Below, in pieces: positions 51,813 to 59,857 of a stretch of 64,000 nucleotides of DNA (within the stretch, counting starts at the first letter, position 1; every line of letters starts with the position of its first letter). The position numbers and the translations under genes were made by a program. The notes below the pieces were generated by a model. It saw only the letters and a list, made by a program, of their open reading frames with translations. It was not told the origin of the DNA and made no database searches. This DNA is from Allobosea thiooxidans (GTDB lineage: Bacteria > Pseudomonadota > Alphaproteobacteria > Rhizobiales > Beijerinckiaceae). The stretch covers positions 97,729 through 161,728 of the forward strand of contig NZ_FUYX01000013.1 of the NCBI RefSeq assembly GCF_900168195.1, written 5' to 3'.

Positions 51813-53342
51813 TTAGCGCAGGCTGGCGCGGCCGAGCGAGACCAGCGAGCGGTTGGCGTAGATGTCGTAGCCCTGCAGGTTGCTGCGCACTGCGCTGAAC
51901 AGCGTCGGATAGGCGATATGCGCCGCCGGCCCGGTGCAACCCAGGATCTTCTGCGCGTCGCGATAGGCGGCCTGGCGCGCCGGCTTGTCCAGCGTCGCGC
52001 GGCCCGTGTCGAGCAGCGCGTCGAGCTCGGGGTTGCTGTACTTGAAGACGTTGGTCGAGCCGCCCGTGCGGAAGGCGCGGTAGAAATAATCGTCCGGCTC
52101 GATGCTGCCGGCATTGGTCGAGGCGAAGAGGTCGAAATTCGAGTTGCGCCAGTCCTGCACGAACTGGCCGAGTTCGGGGTTCTTCAGCTCGACCTTGAAG
52201 CCGACCTTGCCGAGCTGCTGCTGCACCACCTGCGCGATATCGCGGATGTCCTGCCGCGGCAGTACGGTCATGCTGACCGCGATCGGTGTCGCGACGCCGG
52301 CTTCCTTGAGCAGCGCCTGCGCCTTGGCCGGATCATAGGCGTAGCAGGGCAGGTCCTTCACATCGACGGCCCAGTCCCTCAGCACGGCCGGAAGGGGAGC
52401 CGCCGGCGCGCCGCTGCCGAACAAGGCCGCGTCGATGATCTCCTTGCGGTTCAGCGCATAGTTCAAGGCTTCGCGCACCTTCGCGTTGTCGAAGGGGGGC
52501 TTGGACGTGTTCATGCCGATCAGCGTGTAGGCGAGCTCCGTCGTCTCGCGCACCGCGATATTCGGCTTGCCCTTGAGCTGGAGCGCGGTCGCAGCATCGA
52601 CATGCGGCAGCAGCGCGAACTGACCGTTGCCGATGCCGACCTGGCGCGTTGCGGCCTCCGGCACGAAATTGAACTTCACGCCGGCGAGCTTGACCTCGGC
52701 GGCATTCCAGTAGCCGGCATGCCTGGCGAGGCGGATGAAGCCATTGGGCTGCCACTCCTCGAACTTGAACGGGCCGGTGCCGACAGGCGCGCGCTGCAGC
52801 GCGTCCTTGTTGGTCTCCAGCCCGCGCGGCACGATGGCGATGCCGGTGAGCGAGGCGAGCATCGGCGCGGAGGGCTCCTTGAGCTTCAGCTCCAACGTGG
52901 TCGCATCGACGGCGGTCGCGCTCTCCATCGCGGAGAGACGGCTGGCGAGCGGCGAGCCGACATCCTTCGACAGCACGCGGCGCAGCGACGAGGCGGCATC
53001 CTCCGCCTCCATCGGCTTGCCGTCATGGAAGGTGACGCCGGAGCGCAGCTTGAACGTCACCGTCTTGCCGTCGGCCGAGGCGGTCCAGGACTGGGCGAGC
53101 CCCGGGATGATGTTGAGGTCCTTGTCGAGGGCGGTGAGCCCTTCGTAGATCGGGCCGAGCACCAGCTGCGACGAGGCGAAGGCCGTGACGATATGCGGGT
53201 CGAGCCCGGCCGGCGAAGCCTCGACGGCGACCTCCAGAACCTGTGCCGAGGCGGTGCCCGCGAGCAGCGCCAAGGCCGTTGCCGCGACGCTGCAACGCAA
53301 GGCGCGGCGCAGGCCGAGGCCCTGCTTCACGACATGATGCAT
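51813..53342 (-). CDS. ABC transporter substrate-binding protein, family 5
   Basis: 509-residue periplasmic receptor. Signal peptide about 1-34 (ending ASA-QV), then EASPAGLDPHIVTAFASSQL and the family pattern GLAQSWTASADGKTVTFKLR. APVGTGPFKFEEW is the GTGPF landmark. GGAGGGG lies just before the ATG at 53342. First gene of the operon that runs through permeases, GNAT, MurA and GlcNAc kinase; divergent from anmK. A murein-peptide ligand is likely from context, in the way that YepA serves YejBEF in Agrobacterium; this is inference. Confidence 0.9.
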   Translation of the reverse strand: MHHVVKQGLGLRRALRCSVAATALALLAGTASAQVLEVAVEASPAGLDPHIVTAFASSQLVLGPIYEGLTALDKDLNIIPGLAQSWTASADGKTVTFKLRSGVTFHDGKPMEAEDAASSLRRVLSKDVGSPLASRLSAMESATAVDATTLELKLKEPSAPMLASLTGIAIVPRGLETNKDALQRAPVGTGPFKFEEWQPNGFIRLARHAGYWNAAEVKLAGVKFNFVPEAATRQVGIGNGQFALLPHVDAATALQLKGKPNIAVRETTELAYTLIGMNTSKPPFDNAKVREALNYALNRKEIIDAALFGSGAPAAPLPAVLRDWAVDVKDLPCYAYDPAKAQALLKEAGVATPIAVSMTVLPRQDIRDIAQVVQQQLGKVGFKVELKNPELGQFVQDWRNSNFDLFASTNAGSIEPDDYFYRAFRTGGSTNVFKYSNPELDALLDTGRATLDKPARQAAYRDAQKILGCTGPAAHIAYPTLFSAVRSNLQGYDIYANRSLVSLGRASLR

Positions 53343-53403
53343 GACCACCCCTCCTGATGATGTGACGGCGCCTTGTTCGGCGCTCGCGCAGCTTCTTATC
53401 GCA

Positions 53404-53433
53404 TATGGACCACTTATGGACCAATCTGGACAA
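53404..53433. promoter_or_regulatory. Putative GntR operator array between divergent operons
   Basis: TATGGACCA occurs twice, 11 bases apart (53404-53412 and 53415-53423), followed by a third TGGAC at 53427-53431. Read on the minus strand this is ATTGGTCCATA, sharing ATTGGTCC-x-TA with the site at 40753-40763. It is placed between the binding-protein start (53342) and anmK (53509). Confidence 0.6.
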
Positions 53434-53508
53434 GGCTTAGCCGATCGCCTAGAGCCGGTGCAAGCCTCGCGGCATCGACTCGCGTGGTTGCTGGGGAGCG
53501 GAGCGGCG

Positions 53509-54612
53509 ATGCGTGACCTCGACAAGTCGGTGCTGACGGCGATCGGCGTGATCAGCGGGACCTCGATGGACGCGATCGACGTCTCGATCGTCGAGAGCGA
53601 CGGGCACGAGCGGCTCAGTTTCGGCGCCGGCGCCGGCTATGCTTATCCGCCCGAGACGCGCCGAGCCTTGCAGGCGCTGGTCGCCGAAGCCGAGCGCGCG
53701 GTCACCGAGCCGCTGGAGGAGCTCGAAGCCGCCGTGACCGTGGCCCATCTCGATGCGGTCAGGCGCTTCATGAACGACCAGGGGATCAAGCCCGAGAGCG
53801 TCGATCTCGTCGGCCTGCACGGCCAGACCGTCTATCACCGCCCGGAAATCCGCTTCACCCGCCAGTTGATCGACGGCCCCGCCGTGGCGCGGGCGCTCGG
53901 CATCCCGACCGTGGACCGTTTCCGCCATGCCGATGTCGAGGCCGGCGGGGAGGGGGCGCCCTTCGCGCCGCTCTATCATCGCGCGCTCGCCCTGGGGCTG
54001 GAGCAGCCGGTGATGGTTCTGAACCTCGGCGGCGTCGGCAATGTCACCTATATCGACGGCAACGAGGTGATCGCCTTCGACACAGGCCCGGCCAGCGCGA
54101 TCCTCGACGATTTCGTCCTGCGCCGCCTCGGCAAGACCTATGATGCCGACGGCACGCTGGCGGCGAGCGGCAAGGTCCGCGAGGACCTCGTCGCCGACTT
54201 CATGGTCAACCCCTATTTCGACCGGTCGGCGCCCAAGTCGCTGGACCGCAACGACTTCCACCGCCGTGCCCATGTGGTGGAGGCGCTTTCCGATGCCGAT
54301 GGCGCGGCGACGCTCGCGGCCTTCACGGTGGAGAGCGTGGTCGGTGCGCTCCGGCATGTGCCGAAGGCGCCGCGGCGCTGGCTCGTCACCGGCGGCGGCC
54401 GCCTGAACGGGCATTTCATGCGCCGCCTGCGCGAGCGTCTCGGCGTGCCGGTCGAGCCGGTCGAGGCGGCCGGCTGGGCCGGCGACGTCATCGAGGCGCA
54501 GACCTTCGGCTATCTCGCCATCCGCTCGGTGAAGGGCCTGCCGCTCAGCCTGCCCGGTACGACCGGCGTGCCGCAGCCCCTGACGGGTGGGCGGCTGAAC
54601 CTGCCCGGTTAG
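53509..54612 (+). CDS. anmK: Anhydro-N-acetylmuramic acid kinase
   Basis: Converts 1,6-anhydro-MurNAc from recycled peptidoglycan into MurNAc-6-phosphate with ATP. The 367-residue protein is full length; the AnmK signature GVISGTSMDAIDVSI is near residue 12, with LHGQTVYHRP (about 103-112), NLGGVGNVTYI and DTGPASAILDDF further on. The ATG at 53509 gives the family N-terminus; the frame is open upstream to 53341 without conservation. Its product feeds MurQ, encoded 375 bp downstream. Confidence 0.95.
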   Translation: MRDLDKSVLTAIGVISGTSMDAIDVSIVESDGHERLSFGAGAGYAYPPETRRALQALVAEAERAVTEPLEELEAAVTVAHLDAVRRFMNDQGIKPESVDLVGLHGQTVYHRPEIRFTRQLIDGPAVARALGIPTVDRFRHADVEAGGEGAPFAPLYHRALALGLEQPVMVLNLGGVGNVTYIDGNEVIAFDTGPASAILDDFVLRRLGKTYDADGTLAASGKVREDLVADFMVNPYFDRSAPKSLDRNDFHRRAHVVEALSDADGAATLAAFTVESVVGALRHVPKAPRRWLVTGGGRLNGHFMRRLRERLGVPVEPVEAAGWAGDVIEAQTFGYLAIRSVKGLPLSLPGTTGVPQPLTGGRLNLPG

Positions 54613-54912
54613 CTCTGAAGCGTCATTGCGAGCGCAGCGAGGCAATCCAGAGGGACTGGGTCCAACGTCTGACCCAGATGATGACGCCGCGGTCTGGCAG
54701 CGGCCCGCAGGACGAGGAAGAGCAGCCCGCCCATCGCGGCTGTCACCGCAAAACGCAGGAAGGTGAGATGCAGGACGCCGTAGCGCGGCGAAACTGCCTT
54801 CACCACGCCGTCCATCGCCGTCAACAGGGCGATTCCGGCAAGGCGAGCAGGAAGGGCGGGACGGCGGCGGTCAGGCGGCGGGGCGGGAAATCTGCGGTTC
54901 TGGCTGCGACAT
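54609..54912 (-). pseudogene. EamA/DMT-family transporter gene, 5' remnant
   Basis: On the minus strand the sequence from the ATG at 54912 (GGGAAG upstream) reads MSQPEPQIS, then in a shifted frame LTAAVPPFLLAL, then in the next frame GIALLTAMDGVVKAVS, YGVLHLTFLRFAVTAAMGGL and LFLVLRAAARP. These are the first two membrane segments of an EamA transporter, with at least two frameshifts. The rest is missing: the remnant ends in the half palindrome at 54621-54650. Clearly non-functional. Confidence 0.75.
54621..54650. repeat. Half copy of palindromic repeat family C
   Basis: CGTCATTGCGAGCGCAGCGA followed by GGCAATCCAG, closely matching the left arm of 47219-47249. The opposite arm is absent. It marks the break point of the EamA remnant. 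Confidence 0.7.
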
Positions 54913-54950
54913 GGCTTCCCTGTCCGCTTCCGGCTTGCTACTGGGCTAAA

Positions 54951-54974
54951 GTGGACTTAATTTGGTCTGGTCAT
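54951..54974. promoter_or_regulatory. Putative GntR operator upstream of murQ
   Basis: GTGGAC, six bases, then TTGGTCTGGTCAT: inverted GGAC/GGTC half-sites, with TGGTC repeated directly and an exact TGGTCT half-operator. It lies 13-36 bases before the murQ ATG, close enough to cover the promoter. Match to the other two sites is partial. Confidence 0.5.
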
Positions 54975-54986
54975 AAGAGGCTATCC

Positions 54987-55913
54987 ATGGCGACGGAAGA
55001 TGTCAGCGCACGCTTTCAGGATCTCGATGCCTGGGGCGATCTCGATATCCTGAAAGCGCTCTACGAGGGCCAGCTCGCGGCGGTCGCGGCGATCGCGACC
55101 TCGCTGCCGGCAATCGCGGAGGCCGTCGCCGCCGCCGTGCCGCGGCTCGAGGCGGGCGGGCGCCTGATCTATGCCGGCGCCGGCACCTCCGGGCGCATCG
55201 GCGTGCAGGACGGCGCCGAACTGACCCCGACCTTCGACTGGCCGGAGGAGCGCCTCGGCTTCGCCATCGCCGGTGGTGACGAAGCGATCCTGCACGCGGT
55301 CGAGAATGCCGAGGATTCGGTCGATGATGGCACCGAAGCGATGCGCCGTGCCGGAATCGGCCAAAACGACGTCGTCATCGGCCTCGCCGCCAGCGGCCGC
55401 ACGCCCTATACGCTCGCGGCGATCGGCGAGGCCAAGTCGCGCGGCGCGCTGACGGTCGGCGTCGCCAACAATCGCGGCGCAGCCCTGCTGCGCACCGCCG
55501 ATCTCGGCATCCTCATTGAGACCGGCGAGGAGGTCGTCGCCGGTTCGACCCGGATGAAGGCCGGCACCGCGCAGAAGATCGTGCTCAACCTGTTCTCGAC
55601 CCTGCTGATGATCCGGTTGGGCCGCGTCTATCGCGGGCTGATGGTCCATATGCGGGTCACCAACGCCAAGCTCCGGAACCGTGCGGCCGAGATGGTCGAC
55701 ACGATCACCGGTTGCGGCATGGAGGCGGCCGTCCGGCATCTCGATCGCGCCGGCGGCGACGTCAAGCGCGCTTCGCTGCTGGCCAGCGGCGCCGATCCCG
55801 CCCTCGCGGAGACCTTGCTCAGTCGCCATCGCGGCAATCTGCGGCTCGCCCTGGTCGAGCTTGGCTCCGGATCGGCGGCCGGCGTTCCCGTCTCCTCCAG
55901 GGCGGCACCGTGA
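54987..55913 (+). CDS. murQ: N-acetylmuramic acid 6-phosphate etherase
   Basis: Cleaves the lactyl ether of MurNAc-6P to give GlcNAc-6P and D-lactate. 308 residues with a SIS domain: AGAGTSGRIGVQDGAELTPT (about 57-76, with the catalytic Glu), GLAASGRTPYTLAAI (about 133-147) and TGEEVVAGSTRMKAGTAQK. The ATG at 54987 follows a GAGG site. Its stop overlaps the GTG of the GntR gene. Acts after AnmK and before NagA. Confidence 0.95.
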   Translation: MATEDVSARFQDLDAWGDLDILKALYEGQLAAVAAIATSLPAIAEAVAAAVPRLEAGGRLIYAGAGTSGRIGVQDGAELTPTFDWPEERLGFAIAGGDEAILHAVENAEDSVDDGTEAMRRAGIGQNDVVIGLAASGRTPYTLAAIGEAKSRGALTVGVANNRGAALLRTADLGILIETGEEVVAGSTRMKAGTAQKIVLNLFSTLLMIRLGRVYRGLMVHMRVTNAKLRNRAAEMVDTITGCGMEAAVRHLDRAGGDVKRASLLASGADPALAETLLSRHRGNLRLALVELGSGSAAGVPVSSRAAP

Positions 55914-56743
55914 GCGCGGGCTCACCCGGGCGTGGCGCGCGGAATCAGCGCGAAGCCACGTTGGGTGCTGCGCTCGCGGCGATGCCCGCAAAACAGCAGG
56001 CGATCCTGCAGGCGCTCGCCGGCGACGACCCGACGCCGCGCTATCTGCGGCTCGCCGGTGCGCTCGCGCGGCTGATCGAGAGCGAGGTCTTCCAACCGGG
56101 CGATGCCGTGCCCTCGGAGCGCGATCTGGCGCAGCTCACCGGCTATGCCCGCGTCACCGTTCGCAACGCCATCGACGAGCTGATCCGCAGCGGCACCCTG
56201 TCGCGCAGGCACGGCTCGGGAACTTTCGTCGCCTCGCGCATCGAGCAGCCGCTTTCCGTGCTGGCGAGCTTCTCGACCGATATCGAGAATCGCGGCGGCC
56301 GGCCCGGCTCGGTCTGGCTGTGCAAGGAACTCGCCCGGCCGAAGCCGCAGGAAACGATGGCGCTCGGGCTCGGCCCAGGCGACGGCGTCGTGCGCCTGAC
56401 CCGCGTCCGAACGGCCGATGGCGAGCCGCTGGCGATCGAATGTGCCGTCGTGCCTGCGAGCATCCTGCCTTCGCCGGACCTGATCGAGACTTCGCTCTAC
56501 GCCGCCCTTGCGCAGCGCGGCGCGGCGCCGGCCCATGGCGTGCAACGCATCCATGCCGGCCTCGCCACCGCCGAGGAGGCGCGGCATCTCGGCGTGCCGG
56601 CCGGCAGCGCGCTGCTGCGGATCGAGCGGCGGGCCTTCCTCGGCAACGGCAAGCCGGTCGAGTTCACGGTCTCAGCCTATCGCGGGGACCGCTACGATTT
56701 CGTCGCGACCCTGAAGGGCGAAGCCATGGGGCCGCAATCATGA
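55910..56743 (+). CDS. GntR-family regulator with UTRA domain (NagR/MurR-like role)
   Basis: 277 residues. After a 45-residue lead, the winged HTH of the HutC/FarR type lies at about 45-110 (PGDAVPSERDLAQLTGYARV, then SGTLSRRHGSGTFV), followed by the UTRA ligand domain (about 125-270) that binds sugar phosphates in NagR and DasR relatives. The GTG start overlaps the murQ stop. It is the natural candidate to bind the TGGTCC-type sites at 40755, 53404 and 54951, with GlcNAc-6P or GlcN-6P as the likely inducer. Confidence 0.88.
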   Translation: MSAGSPGRGARNQREATLGAALAAMPAKQQAILQALAGDDPTPRYLRLAGALARLIESEVFQPGDAVPSERDLAQLTGYARVTVRNAIDELIRSGTLSRRHGSGTFVASRIEQPLSVLASFSTDIENRGGRPGSVWLCKELARPKPQETMALGLGPGDGVVRLTRVRTADGEPLAIECAVVPASILPSPDLIETSLYAALAQRGAAPAHGVQRIHAGLATAEEARHLGVPAGSALLRIERRAFLGNGKPVEFTVSAYRGDRYDFVATLKGEAMGPQS

Positions 56744-57771
56744 GCCAATCCGAACGGCCGACCTCGCGCATGTCGCGCGAGGTCGCGGAAATCCCGCAAG
56801 CCGCCGCGCGTCTGCTGGACGAGCAGCGGGAGACGATCGCGCAGGTCGCGGCGGCGCTCGACATGCGCCGCGTCAGCCACGCCGTGGTCAGCGGCCGCGG
56901 CAGCTCCGGCCATGCCGGCACGCATCTGCGCTATCTCATCGAAACCCGCCTCGGGCTGAGCGCCGCTCCCGCGGCTCCTTCGGTGGTGACGCGCTACGGC
57001 GCAAGCCCGCGTCTCGGGGAAGCGCTCTATATCCTGATCTCGCAATCGGGCCGCAGCCCGGATCTGGTCGCCGCGGCCGAGCAGGCGACGGCCGCCGGCG
57101 CGCAGACCATCGCCATCGTCAACGACGCGAACTCGCCTGCCGCCCGGGCCTGCCGCCATGTCATCCCGATCGCCGCCGGCCCCGAACTCGCGGTTGCCGC
57201 GACCAAGACGGTGGTGAACACCATGCTGGCCGGTCTGCTGCTGGTCGCTGCCCTTGCCGAGGACGAAGCGCTCGCCGCTGCCGCTGGGGTCGCCCCCGAG
57301 CGGCTGGCGCAGGCGCTCGCCCTCGACTGGTCGGCCTGGGCGCGTCGCCTGTCCGGCGCCCCTGCGGGTTTCGTGATCGGTCGCGGGCTCAGCCTTGGCC
57401 CGGCTCGCGAAGCGGCGCTCAAGGCTGCCGAGGTGCTCGGCGTGCCGGTGCTCGCCTATAGCGCCGCCGAGGTTCTGCATGGTCCGAAGGCGGCGATCCG
57501 CGGCGAGCATCCGGTGCTCGGCCTCAATGCCGGCGGCGAGGTGTCCGACAGCATCGAGGATGCGCTGGCGACGCTGGGCCGCGCGGGCAGCCCGGTCTTC
57601 TCGGGCTCAGGGCCTCGGCCGAGCCTGCCCGGGCTCGGCCCCGGGGAACCGGCGCTCGACGCCATCGCCTTGCTGGTGCCGGTCTATCGTGCGCTCGAGG
57701 CCGAAGCCGTCCGGCTCGGTCGCGACGTCGACAGCCCGCCCGGCCTGCTCAAGGTCACGGAGACGTTGTGA
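56740..57771 (+). CDS. SIS-domain sugar isomerase (GlmS/NagB-II-like)
   Basis: 343 residues with tandem SIS domains: SGRGSSGHAGTHLRYLIET (about 49-67) with ISQSGRSPDLV (about 100-110), and a second domain from about 200. It lacks the glutaminase domain of GlmS, as in NagB-II-type GlcN-6P deaminases. It lies between the regulator and nagA with four-base overlaps, so deamination of GlcN-6P to fructose-6P is the likely step. Isomerase without deamination is the alternative. Confidence 0.87.
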   Translation: MSQSERPTSRMSREVAEIPQAAARLLDEQRETIAQVAAALDMRRVSHAVVSGRGSSGHAGTHLRYLIETRLGLSAAPAAPSVVTRYGASPRLGEALYILISQSGRSPDLVAAAEQATAAGAQTIAIVNDANSPAARACRHVIPIAAGPELAVAATKTVVNTMLAGLLLVAALAEDEALAAAAGVAPERLAQALALDWSAWARRLSGAPAGFVIGRGLSLGPAREAALKAAEVLGVPVLAYSAAEVLHGPKAAIRGEHPVLGLNAGGEVSDSIEDALATLGRAGSPVFSGSGPRPSLPGLGPGEPALDAIALLVPVYRALEAEAVRLGRDVDSPPGLLKVTETL

Positions 57772-58883
57772 TGGCAGCCGCCCGGCAAGCCTGGCGTGCG
57801 AAGCGCTTGTTCGACGGCACGCGCATCCTGAACGATCGGGTCGTCGTCGCCGAGGACGGCATCGTCAGTGCCATCCTGGCCATCGACGCCGCGCCGGAAT
57901 GTCCGACCGAAGACCTGCCGGACGATGCCGTGCTGGCGCCGGGTTTCATCGACATCCAGGTCAATGGCGGCGGCGGCGTCATGCTGAACGACAGCCTGAC
58001 AGCCGAGGGCGTCGCCACGATCTCGGCCGCCCATGCCCGCTTCGGCACGCGCTTCCTGCTGCCGACGCTGATCAGCGCCAGCCGCGCCGACATCGCCCGG
58101 GCGATCGCCGCGACGCGAGAGGCGATCGCGCAGGGTGTGCCGGGTGTGCTCGGCGTGCATCTCGAAGGTCCCTTCATCAATCCCGAGCGCAACGGCGCGC
58201 ACCCGCTCGCCAATCTGCTGCGGCCGGAGCCGTCGGATGCCGACCTGCTCGCATCGCTGGGGCCGACCGGGACGACGCTGGTGACGCTCGCGCCCGAATG
58301 CGTGCCGGAGGGCTTCATCCGCGCCCTGGTCGATCGCGGCGTCAGGGTTTGTGCCGGCCACAGCAATGCCACCGCCGCGGTGATGGCGCGCGCCCATGCC
58401 GAAGGGCTCTCCGGCGTCACCCATCTGTTCAACGCCATGTCGCAGCTCGGTTCGCGCGAGCCGGGCGTGGTTGGCGCAGCGATGTCGGATCTGGGTCTCG
58501 CCGCCGGCATCATCGCCGATGGCCATCATGTCGCCTGGCCCTCCTTCCAGGCAGCCTTTCGCGCGATCGGGCCGGGGCGGATGATGCTGGTCACCGACGC
58601 CATGGCGACGATCGGTGCGTCGCGCGACGCCTTCGAGCTGTTCGGTGAGACGATCCATGTCAGCGAAGGGCGGCTGGTGAATGCCGAGGGCCGGCTGGCC
58701 GGCGCGCATCTCGACATGAACACCGCGATCCTCAACGCGCATCGCCATGGCGGCGCTACCCTGGCCGAGGCGCTGGCGATGGCGAGCACCACGCCGGCAG
58801 CCTATCTCGGCCTCTCCGGCAGCCATGGCCGGATCGCGCCGGGGCGAAAGGCCGTCTTCTCCATCTTGCGGACCGCGGCGTGA
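57771..58883 (+). CDS. nagA: N-acetylglucosamine-6-phosphate deacetylase
   Basis: Amidohydrolase that removes acetate from GlcNAc-6P. 370 residues with GFIDIQVNGGGGVMLND, the metal-binding Glu of HLEGPFINPERNGAH (about 128-142), the histidines of CAGHSN and VTHLFNAMSQL, and the catalytic Asp in VTDAMA. The ATG at 57771 shares a base with the SIS-gene stop; a GTG three bases earlier is also possible. Last gene of the murQ operon and completes the route to GlcN-6P. Confidence 0.95.
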   Translation: MAAARQAWRAKRLFDGTRILNDRVVVAEDGIVSAILAIDAAPECPTEDLPDDAVLAPGFIDIQVNGGGGVMLNDSLTAEGVATISAAHARFGTRFLLPTLISASRADIARAIAATREAIAQGVPGVLGVHLEGPFINPERNGAHPLANLLRPEPSDADLLASLGPTGTTLVTLAPECVPEGFIRALVDRGVRVCAGHSNATAAVMARAHAEGLSGVTHLFNAMSQLGSREPGVVGAAMSDLGLAAGIIADGHHVAWPSFQAAFRAIGPGRMMLVTDAMATIGASRDAFELFGETIHVSEGRLVNAEGRLAGAHLDMNTAILNAHRHGGATLAEALAMASTTPAAYLGLSGSHGRIAPGRKAVFSILRTAA

Positions 58884-59177
58884 TCTCCACGACCGCTGGC
58901 TAGCTGTATCTCGTTTCGTTGCGTTATTTGCGGTGAGCTGATGCGTCAAAAAAAGGCAAACTACGGTCGCCTCACGACGCCCCTAACGCCAAACCATCGC
59001 GCATCGCGGCCACCTAGCGTCTCGCGATGCCATTTTTGGCACGCTGCAACTGAGGCGCGGGATCATCTCACTGATTGTCGATGTGGCCGGTACCTGTCGA
59101 TGGGGCGGGACAGGCGCACGTTCTTCGATTCCGGAATTCGGAGCGCCGCGGCCTTGCCGGCGGGGCGAGACGTTGCG
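58884..59177. other. Intergenic region without a gene
   Basis: About 300 bases, noticeably less GC-rich than the surroundings (for example 58941-58966 contains seven consecutive A residues). I see no supported frame, RNA or strong palindrome. It separates the nagA operon from the small Tat-exported protein. Confidence 0.5.
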
Positions 59178-59204
59178 GCGCCCCGGCCGGTCGGGCCGGG
59201 GCGC
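59178..59204 (-). terminator. GC-rich hairpin after the small Tat protein
   Basis: Eleven-bp perfect stem (GCGCCCCGGCC at 59178-59188 with 59194-59204) and a GGTCG loop, seven bases after the stop at 59211. There is no T-run, so termination is plausible but unproven. Confidence 0.45.
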
Positions 59205-59210
59205 TCATTG

Positions 59211-59468
59211 TCAGTAGACCCAGCGGCAGATCCGCTCCGGACGCCCGAAGCGGTTGCGGCGCACGGTGCAGACCTGGCGGCGCGGGCGGGGCCGGCGATA
59301 GCGGCCGTAGTACTGCGTGAACTCCGCATCCGTCTGGTCGAGAGCCGCGGCGGCCTCGGCCGGAAGCTCCGTCGCGGATGCGGACTCGCTCGCGATCACG
59401 GTTCCGACCGCGGTGGCCGCAGCGCCGCCGAACAGTGCGGTCAAGAATGAGCGTCGGTTCATGTCCAT
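59211..59468 (-). CDS. Small Tat-exported basic protein
   Basis: 85 residues. N-terminus MNRRSFLTALFGGAAATAVG is a twin-arginine (RRSFL) signal, with cleavage probably near ASA-TE. The mature part has an acidic helix (ELPAEAAAALDQTDAEF) and a basic Arg/Pro/Tyr tail with two cysteines (VCTVRR, RICRWVY). I do not know the family; the tail is like those in small uncharacterised Rhizobiales envelope proteins. GGAG stands before the ATG at 59468. Confidence 0.7.
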   Translation of the reverse strand: MDMNRRSFLTALFGGAAATAVGTVIASESASATELPAEAAAALDQTDAEFTQYYGRYRRPRPRRQVCTVRRNRFGRPERICRWVY

Positions 59469-59554
59469 CTCCTTCGTTGGAGAGGGGAACAGAGCCGTCG
59501 ATGGTTAACGGGCGGTAAATTTCCACGCGGCGCATGGCGCCATGCAGGAACGGT

Positions 59555-59653
59555 CTATCCCGGCCACGTCATCGGCAGGATGATGGCGGTAAACAGCGCA
59601 GCGACGATTGCGGTGCGCGCCCACATGGCGAGCACGCGACTGCTGTAAGGCAT
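59555..59653 (-). CDS. 32-residue single-span membrane peptide (small ORF)
   Basis: The ATG at 59653 is preceded by GGGGAGACGACC, an excellent ribosome site. The 32 codons give MPYSSRVLAMWAR then TAIVAALFTAIILPMTWPG: one hydrophobic span after a positive N-terminus, so probably an inner-membrane peptide with its N-terminus inside. No homologue is known to me. It is 86 bp upstream of the small Tat protein on the same strand, and the two may be co-transcribed. Confidence 0.55.
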   Translation of the reverse strand: MPYSSRVLAMWARTAIVAALFTAIILPMTWPG

Positions 59654-59857
59654 GGTCGTCTCCCCTTTGGTTGGGCTCACACGACCACGAGAGGGGCGCT
59701 TCATCAAGGCGGTGGGGCATTGTCGTATCGCTACCTGGGCGGCAGGTGCCGCGCCCCTGCGCCGCAGCGGAGCGGCGGAGGCGGTTCAGAGCTTCCTTCT
59801 GCTCTCGCGCCAGTCAGCAGGCCGTCGAGACACCTTCGCCGATGGTGCCCGTCAAGC

